In this document: one piece after another, positions 1 to 4,920 of the stretch
How the letters are laid out: every line of letters starts with the position of its first letter
Position numbering within the stretch: position 1 is the stretch's first letter
NCBI GenBank assembly: GCA_016193065.1
Contig: JACPSX010000131.1
Location: forward strand, 1 to 7,687
Length of the DNA: 7,687 nucleotides
Reading direction: 5' to 3'
Source of the DNA: Candidatus Tectimicrobiota bacterium
GTDB taxonomy: Bacteria; JACPSX01
Position numbers and translations under genes: made by a program
Notes under the pieces: model-generated
What the model was told of the DNA's origin: nothing
Seen by the model: the letters and a program-made list of their open reading frames with translations, nothing else
The model's database searches: none

Positions 1-671
1 ATCTCTGCGGCGGACGTGGTGGCGGGGATCACGGTAACTTGGCAGCCGTGCTCCACGAGCTTCCGTAAGATGTTTAACTTGATCCCGAAGTCCATGGCGA
101 TCACGGAGAACCGAGGCTCAGGAACCGGATGGCGATAGCCCGATTCCAGGTTCCAGGTCCCCTGGTTCCACTCGTAGGAAGTCCGGCAGGTCACTTCCTT
201 GACCAGGTCCCTGCCGATGAGTCCCGGGCAGGCCCGGGCTTTGGCAAGAAGGCTTTTTGGATCCAGATCGATGGTCGAGATGACCCCTTCAATGACGCCT
301 CTCTCCCGGATCCGCCGGGTCAAGGCCCGGGTGTCGATCCCCTGGATTCCCACGATCCCGTGCTTGCGCAAGAACTCGGAAAGGCCCGTTTTACTGCGCC
401 AACTACTGGGATACGGCGACGCCTCCTTGACGATGAAACCTTCCACCATGGGACCTCGGGATTCAAAGTCTTCCTCGTGGAGGCCGTAGTTGCCGATCAG
501 GGGATAGGTCATGGTGACAATTTGCCCTTTGTAGGAGGGGTCCGTCAGGACCTCCGGGTAGCCTGTGAGGCTCGTGTTGAAGACCACCTCTCCGGCCGTT
601 TCTCCTTCCGCTCCGCAGGAGGTTCCTTTGTATACCGTACCGTCGGCCAGCGCCAGGAGGGCCTCAGCCAT
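1..671 (-). CDS. carA: carbamoyl-phosphate synthase small subunit (partial, 3' end outside window)
   Basis: Glutamine amidotransferase subunit of carbamoyl-phosphate synthetase. It releases ammonia from glutamine for CarB, which makes carbamoyl phosphate for pyrimidines and arginine. About 223 residues are visible by translating the minus strand. The N-terminal CarA domain is clear: [11 protein letters not shown] near residue 6, the signature [20 protein letters not shown] at 31-50, TYPLIGNYG at 55-63 and [18 protein letters not shown] at 108-125. The class I amidotransferase domain begins at about residue 188 ([15 protein letters not shown]). The catalytic Cys and His-Glu lie beyond the left edge. 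Two in-frame ATGs exist (677 and 671). I chose 671 because the GGGAG ribosome site at 680-684 is 8 nt upstream of it and only 2 nt from the other. It follows pyrC by about 40 nt with no terminator, so it is the fourth gene of the pyr operon; carB may follow outside the window. Identity is secure; only the start is uncertain. Confidence 0.95.
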   Translation of the reverse strand, partial: MAEALLALADGTVYKGTSCGAEGETAGEVVFNTSLTGYPEVLTDPSYKGQIVTMTYPLIGNYGLHEEDFESRGPMVEGFIVKEASPYPSSWRSKTGLSEFLRKHGIVGIQGIDTRALTRRIRERGVIEGVISTIDLDPKSLLAKARACPGLIGRDLVKEVTCRTSYEWNQGTWNLESGYRHPVPEPRFSVIAMDFGIKLNILRKLVEHGCQVTVIPATTSAAE

Positions 672-712
672 CGCCATTGCTCCCGTCTGCGCGAATATTC
701 AGTTCCACCTCT

Positions 713-2056
713 TTAGTACACAATCTTGCGCGGTAAATTGTCATAGCTCCAAGACGTCCGGGCGCTGCGCTCCCGCAGATTCTCTGCTTCGTAAACAATC
801 TCCCCGGCGCGCAAGGTGCAGACCGCTTTGCCCTGCACCTCCCAGCCGTCAAAGGGGCAGTTGCGGCTGCGGGAACGAAAGTTCCTCACGTCGATCACGT
901 ACCTCTTCTCCAGGTCAAGTATGGCCAGGTCGGCATCGGATCCCACCGCGAGACTCCCCTTGGGGATTGACAGGATGCGGGCTGGCTCCACGGTCATCTT
1001 GGCGATCAGTTGGGAGAGCGTGAGCACTCCTTCCTTCACCAGACGGAGGCAGAGGGGGAATGCCGTCTCCAGGCCGATGAGCCCGAAGGGAGCCATGGAA
1101 AAGTCCAACTCCTTGGCGGCCTGTTCGTGGGGGGCGTGGTCGGTGGCGATGGCATCAATGGTTCCATCCCGCAATCCTTCCCGCAGGGCGGCGCCGTCCG
1201 CAGCGGTGCGCAGGGGAGGATTGACTTTCGTGGTGGTGTCAAACGAGCGCACGGCCTCATCCGTGAGGAAGAGATGGTGGGGAGTGACCTCGCAAGTCAC
1301 CGGAACCCCGCGACGTTTGGCATCCCGGATCAGGTGGACGGAGCCCGCCGTGCTCACATGGGCAATGTGGAGCCTTCCCCGGGTCAGCTCGGCCAGCAGG
1401 ATGTCCCTGGCTACCATGATCTCCTCGCAGGCGTTGGGGATCGGATTTAAGCCCAGCTCCGTCGAGACGAAGCTTTCGTTCATGACCCCGCCGGGACAAA
1501 TGGTCTTGTCCTCGCAGTGGGAAATGACCGGCAGGCCAAACATGGAAGCGTATTCCAGAGCCCGGCGCATGAGATGGGAATCCCGGACCGGCTGGCCGTC
1601 ATCGGAAATCCCCACGATCCCCGCTTCCGCCATCTCCCCGATCTCGGCCAGTTCCTCTCCGCCGAGCCCCTTGGAGACGGCTCCGATGGGGTAGACGTTG
1701 GCGGAGCCTTCCAGACGGGCTTTTTCCAGGATGTACTCGGTCACGGTGCGGTTGTCGTTCACGGGCTGGGTGTTGGCCATGCAGGCCACGGAGGTAAAAC
1801 CGCCTGCTGCGGCTGCAGCCGTGCCCGTGCGAATGGTCTCCTTGTAGTCAAATCCCGGCTCCCGCAAATGAGTGTGCATGTCCACAAATCCCGGAACCAC
1901 ACACCTCCCGTGGGCAGCGAGGATTTCCTCGGCGAGCAGAGTTCCCGGAGGTCCCAGAGCCGCGATGCGCCCCTTCTCGATCAGGAGATCCATCTCAGCA
2001 TCGATTCCCCGGGAAGGGTCCAGAACGTGACCGCCCCTAATGAGCAGCTTTTCCAT
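713..2056 (-). CDS. pyrC: dihydroorotase, class I type
   Basis: Zinc amidohydrolase that interconverts N-carbamoyl-L-aspartate and dihydroorotate, the third step of UMP synthesis, in the cytosol. It has 447 residues; family members are usually about 425-430. Metal ligands can be read directly: H61 and H63 in HTHLREPG, D153 in SDDG, H180 in ISHCED, H233 in IAHVS and D306 in ATDHAPH. NPP (residues 279-281) fits the substrate pocket. The presence of Asp at 153 rather than a carboxylated Lys as bridging ligand, with almost the same numbering, matches the Aquifex/Bacillus-type enzymes, several of which need aspartate transcarbamylase for full activity (established knowledge of the family). The ATG lies inside the end of pyrB (20-nt overlap) with a GAGGAG ribosome site just upstream, which suggests translational coupling. 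The last 19 or so residues, after [10 protein letters not shown], form an Arg/Ser/Tyr-containing tail that I do not recognise as part of the family core. Confidence 0.97.
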   Translation of the reverse strand: MEKLLIRGGHVLDPSRGIDAEMDLLIEKGRIAALGPPGTLLAEEILAAHGRCVVPGFVDMHTHLREPGFDYKETIRTGTAAAAAGGFTSVACMANTQPVNDNRTVTEYILEKARLEGSANVYPIGAVSKGLGGEELAEIGEMAEAGIVGISDDGQPVRDSHLMRRALEYASMFGLPVISHCEDKTICPGGVMNESFVSTELGLNPIPNACEEIMVARDILLAELTRGRLHIAHVSTAGSVHLIRDAKRRGVPVTCEVTPHHLFLTDEAVRSFDTTTKVNPPLRTAADGAALREGLRDGTIDAIATDHAPHEQAAKELDFSMAPFGLIGLETAFPLCLRLVKEGVLTLSQLIAKMTVEPARILSIPKGSLAVGSDADLAILDLEKRYVIDVRNFRSRSRNCPFDGWEVQGKAVCTLRAGEIVYEAENLRERSARTSWSYDNLPRKIVY

Positions 2057-2987
2057 AGGCTCCTCGCGAAAGTAAGTAGAGTAAGGCCATGCGCACCGCC
2101 ACCCCGTTGCTTACCTGCTCTAAAATGAGGGACCGGGTGCAATCGGCAATTTCGGGGGAAATCTCCACTCCCCGGTTTACGGGGCCGGGGTGCATGATCA
2201 GAACATCGGGTTTTGCCCGGTTCAGACGGTCCCGGTTGAGCCCGAACAGGCGGGCATACTCCCGCAGGGAGGGGTACAGCCCCCCGTGCTGGCGTTCCAT
2301 CTGGATCCTCAGCATCATGATGACGTCGGTTTTCGTCAGGGCATCGTCGAAGTCGTAGGTCACCCGGACTCCCATTCTCTCCATTTCAACCGGGATCAGG
2401 GTCGGGGGACCGCAGACGGTGACTTGTAACCCGAGCGTTCTCATTCCGTAGATATTCGAGCGCGCCACCCGGCTGTGGGAAATATCTCCCACGATGAGGA
2501 CCTTGAGTCCTTCCAGCTTCCCCTTGTGCTCTTGAATCGTGAACAGATCCAGGAGCCCCTGGGAGGGGTGCTCGTGGGTTCCGTCCCCGGCGTTGATGAC
2601 CGCGCTCTTGACGATGCGGGCGAGAAGGTGCGGGGCTCCCGAAACCGGATGCCGGACCACGATAATGTCCGAGTGCATGGACTCGATGTTGCGAGCCGTA
2701 TCGACCAGGGTTTCTCCTTTCACCGCGCTGCTCTCGGAGACTGTGAAATTCACCACATCGGCGCTAAGACGCTTGGCGGCCAGCTCGAAGGAGGTGCGGG
2801 TGCGCGTGCTCGGCTCGTAGAAAAGGTTGATGACCGTCTGGCCTCGCAGGGTGGGGACTTTCTTCACTTCCCGCCGGGAGATTTCCTGGAACGACTTGGC
2901 AGCCTGCAGGACAGTGAGAATCTCCTCGCTGGACAGATCCTCCAGTCCCAGCAGGTCCTTTCGTGCAAAGTGCCCGTCTGTCTCCAC
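2037..2987 (-). CDS. pyrB: aspartate carbamoyltransferase catalytic subunit
   Basis: Joins carbamoyl phosphate and L-aspartate to give N-carbamoyl-aspartate, the committed step of pyrimidine synthesis. At 316 residues it has the normal catalytic-chain length. Carbamoyl-phosphate site: STRTRTSFE at residues 60-68. The mobile-loop motif SSAVKGE is at 86-92, HPSQGLLD at 140-147, the aspartate-binding region at SHSRVARSN 170-178 and MLRIQMER 225-232, and HPGPVNRG at 266-273. The start is a GTG at 2987, with a GGAGG site at 2996-3000 lying 8 nt upstream, inside the last codons of pyrR. The gap from the pyrR stop is only 3 nt and the 3' end overlaps pyrC by 20 nt, so the three genes are tightly packed in one transcript. 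No pyrI regulatory-chain gene is present in the window; control is expected from the PyrR attenuator upstream. The neighbouring class I dihydroorotase makes a PyrB-PyrC complex plausible (inference). Confidence 0.98.
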   Translation of the reverse strand: METDGHFARKDLLGLEDLSSEEILTVLQAAKSFQEISRREVKKVPTLRGQTVINLFYEPSTRTRTSFELAAKRLSADVVNFTVSESSAVKGETLVDTARNIESMHSDIIVVRHPVSGAPHLLARIVKSAVINAGDGTHEHPSQGLLDLFTIQEHKGKLEGLKVLIVGDISHSRVARSNIYGMRTLGLQVTVCGPPTLIPVEMERMGVRVTYDFDDALTKTDVIMMLRIQMERQHGGLYPSLREYARLFGLNRDRLNRAKPDVLIMHPGPVNRGVEISPEIADCTRSLILEQVSNGVAVRMALLYLLSRGAYGKAAH

Positions 2988-2990
2988 TCT

Positions 2991-3596
<606 letters not shown>

Positions 3597-3600
3597 TCAT

Positions 3601-3633
3601 AAAAAAACCTCCCCGACCTCCGGGGAGGTTTTT
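3601..3633 (-). terminator. intrinsic terminator of the pyr attenuator
   Basis: On the minus strand a perfect 13-bp stem (AAAAACCTCCCCG pairing with CGGGGAGGTTTTT, loop GAGGT) ends in a run of seven T. This is a textbook Rho-independent terminator for minus-strand transcription. It stands about 30 nt ahead of the pyrR start and after the isomerase gene, so any transcript into pyrR must read through it. With the PyrR-binding hairpin just upstream, it is best read as the conditional terminator of an attenuator. The CCTCCCCGG part of its 5' arm can alternatively pair with upstream GGGGA (about 3678-3682) or TCCGGGA (3671-3677), giving a candidate antiterminator. These pairings were made by eye, not by folding software. 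Confidence 0.93.
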
Positions 3634-3677
3634 CCCTTTGGATTACTTGGCTGCTTTTTGTCTTTCCGCATCCCGGA

Positions 3678-3710
3678 TCCCCTTATAGCCTCTCAGGACT
3701 ATTTAAAGGA
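3678..3710 (-). promoter_or_regulatory. PyrR-binding RNA hairpin (anti-antiterminator) of the pyr leader
   Basis: The minus strand at 3687-3700 reads AGTCCTGAGAGGCT, matching every position of the PyrR-binding consensus ARUCCNGNGAGGYU known from Bacillus pyr leaders. It is flanked by a lower stem: TCCTTT (3705-3710) against AAGGGGA (3678-3684), including G-U pairs. ATAG and CTAT close the upper stem around the purine-rich GAGA loop. PyrR bound to UMP would stabilise this hairpin and keep its 3' arm (AAGGGGA) from pairing with the CCCC arm of the terminator 45-55 nt downstream, so transcription would stop. When PyrR is free of UMP, the antiterminator should form. The consensus match, the adjacent terminator and the neighbouring pyrR gene are three independent supports. 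Confidence 0.92.
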
Positions 3711-3750
3711 GAAGTCTGGTTTCTTGATTGCTTTCGCCCGCTTCTTTACC

Positions 3751-3767
3751 GTCCGCCTCTGGCGGAC
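3751..3767 (-). other. short perfect hairpin early in the pyr leader
   Basis: GTCCGCC and GGCGGAC form a perfect 7-bp stem with a 3-nt loop. There is no T run on either side, so it is not an intrinsic terminator. It lies 24-40 nt beyond the isomerase stop codon. If transcription starts near 3776 it would sit close to the 5' end of the pyr leader, where it might stabilise the RNA; alternatively it protects the 3' end of the isomerase mRNA. The function is unknown. Confidence 0.45.
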
Positions 3768-3782
3768 TGGGAAGCTGAGGGA

Positions 3783-3788
3783 ATTATA
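3783..3788 (-). promoter_or_regulatory. candidate -10 element of the pyr operon promoter
   Basis: A perfect TATAAT on the minus strand begins two bases after the stop codon of the isomerase gene. It would start transcription near 3776, giving a leader of about 200 nt ahead of pyrR that contains the whole attenuator, a sensible layout for a PyrR-controlled operon. I find no good TTGACA-like -35 at 16-18 nt and no TG extended -10, so the promoter may be weak, activator-dependent or not real. Readthrough from mfd and the isomerase gene would also pass through the attenuator. Confidence 0.4.
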
Positions 3789-3790
3789 CC

Positions 3791-4804
3791 CTATTTCATG
3801 TTCCGGGAGATATAGGCTTTTGCCTTCAATTCTCCGATCCATTCTCCATAGCGCTGCCGCACCTTGTGGTCGTAAAGTTCCTGGGAGATTTCCCCCCGGA
3901 CCTCCTCCAAGGGCCGGGGTGCCCCGCCCCTGCGATCGATGACCTGCAATATATGGTAACCAAATTGGGAACGGAAGGGAGGGCTGGTCTCCCCCTTGTT
4001 TAGGCCGAAGGCGATCTTTTCCAAGTCCGGCATCAATTCCCCTTTGCGCACGTATCCCAGATCCACTTCCTCCGCCTGGACCCCCCGTGCGGCAAAGCTC
4101 TTGGTCAATCCGGAAACCGCTGTCCCTTTCAGGATTTGAGTATAGGCCTCTTCGGCAATGCTGGCTGCCTTTTCGAAAGCGTTGGGATCGGTTTCAGGCC
4201 GGGCGTAGAAGAGAAGATGGCGCAGGTGGATTTCCACGTTGCTTAGAAATTTCTCCCGGTTCTTTTCGTAAAACTCCTGAATTTCCTTCTCGCTCACCTG
4301 GATTCGCGAGCGCACCTCGAGGTTGCTGAGGCGGCGCGTCTGAATCTGCTCGCGGAGTCTTTTCTTGTAACTTTCCAGGGTGAGACCCAATTCCTTCAAC
4401 TGTGAGCGCAAAGTCTCGTCATCGAGCCCGTTTCTCTGCTTGACTTCCGCGATGGCGGACTCCACCTCCTGGTCCCCTATGGTGATGTTCATCTTCTTGG
4501 CTTCCTGGACCTGGAGCTTCTCCTCGATGAGCTTCTCCAGCATTCCCTGCTGGATCCGGCGGATCTTTTCCGCCCGCTCCGGGTCCGGCAGGTCCGGCTT
4601 GAGGGTCTCCACCTCTTCCAGGCTGGCCTGTTGGACCTCGCTGATCGTAATAATGTCCTGGTTTACGGTGGCGGCGACGCCATCAATGATGACGGCCCCG
4701 GCCCCACGCGGATTACGTCCGAGAAAGGCGGAGAGAAGAAATAGGACGAGGAGGGTTGAACCGAGATTCGAGAATCGTTTAATGTGATCTGGTTTGACTC
4801 CCAT
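3791..4804 (-). CDS. SurA/PpiC-like periplasmic peptidyl-prolyl cis-trans isomerase (parvulin family)
   Basis: Exported chaperone and proline isomerase, probably helping envelope proteins to fold. It has 337 residues. The N-terminus is a signal peptide: basic KPDHIKR (4-10), hydrophobic core STLLVLFLLSAFLG (16-29) and an AGA cleavage motif before V38. Residues 38-170 form a SurA N-terminal-type helical domain that starts IIDGVAATVNQDIIT and is rich in charged helices (LEKLIEEKLQVQEA). A single parvulin domain spans about 190-290, with HLRHLLFYARPE (193-204), DLGYVRKGELMPDLEKIAF (248-266) and FRSQFGYHILQVIDRR (277-292). Escherichia coli SurA has two parvulin domains and about 428 residues; this protein has one, closer to the single-domain SurA-like/PrsA-like forms of other phyla, so I do not assign a symbol. 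The ATG at 4804 is preceded only by a weak purine stretch (GGGAAGCGAG). It lies 116 nt after mfd with no clear terminator between, so the two may be co-transcribed. In that 116-nt gap I see no promoter or hairpin I can support. Confidence 0.9.
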   Translation of the reverse strand: MGVKPDHIKRFSNLGSTLLVLFLLSAFLGRNPRGAGAVIIDGVAATVNQDIITISEVQQASLEEVETLKPDLPDPERAEKIRRIQQGMLEKLIEEKLQVQEAKKMNITIGDQEVESAIAEVKQRNGLDDETLRSQLKELGLTLESYKKRLREQIQTRRLSNLEVRSRIQVSEKEIQEFYEKNREKFLSNVEIHLRHLLFYARPETDPNAFEKAASIAEEAYTQILKGTAVSGLTKSFAARGVQAEEVDLGYVRKGELMPDLEKIAFGLNKGETSPPFRSQFGYHILQVIDRRGGAPRPLEEVRGEISQELYDHKVRQRYGEWIGELKAKAYISRNMK

Positions 4805-4920
4805 TCTCGCTTCCCTGCTCTGCGCGCTCTCGGCAGCAGACCACTACGACATTAAACAAGATGTGCAACATGGGCAGGTTTTCTCACCAAGCGGGGTTTC
4901 CCGACAATCTGACCGGAAAC

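Noticed and set aside
3751-3767. Hairpin as terminator of the mfd-isomerase unit
   Set aside because: The stem is perfect but no T run follows on the minus strand, so intrinsic termination there is not supported.
4805-4920. Possible promoter (TTGCAC ... TTTAAT) between mfd and the isomerase gene
   Set aside because: The hexamers match poorly and the spacing is too short; no terminator or regulatory hairpin is evident either.
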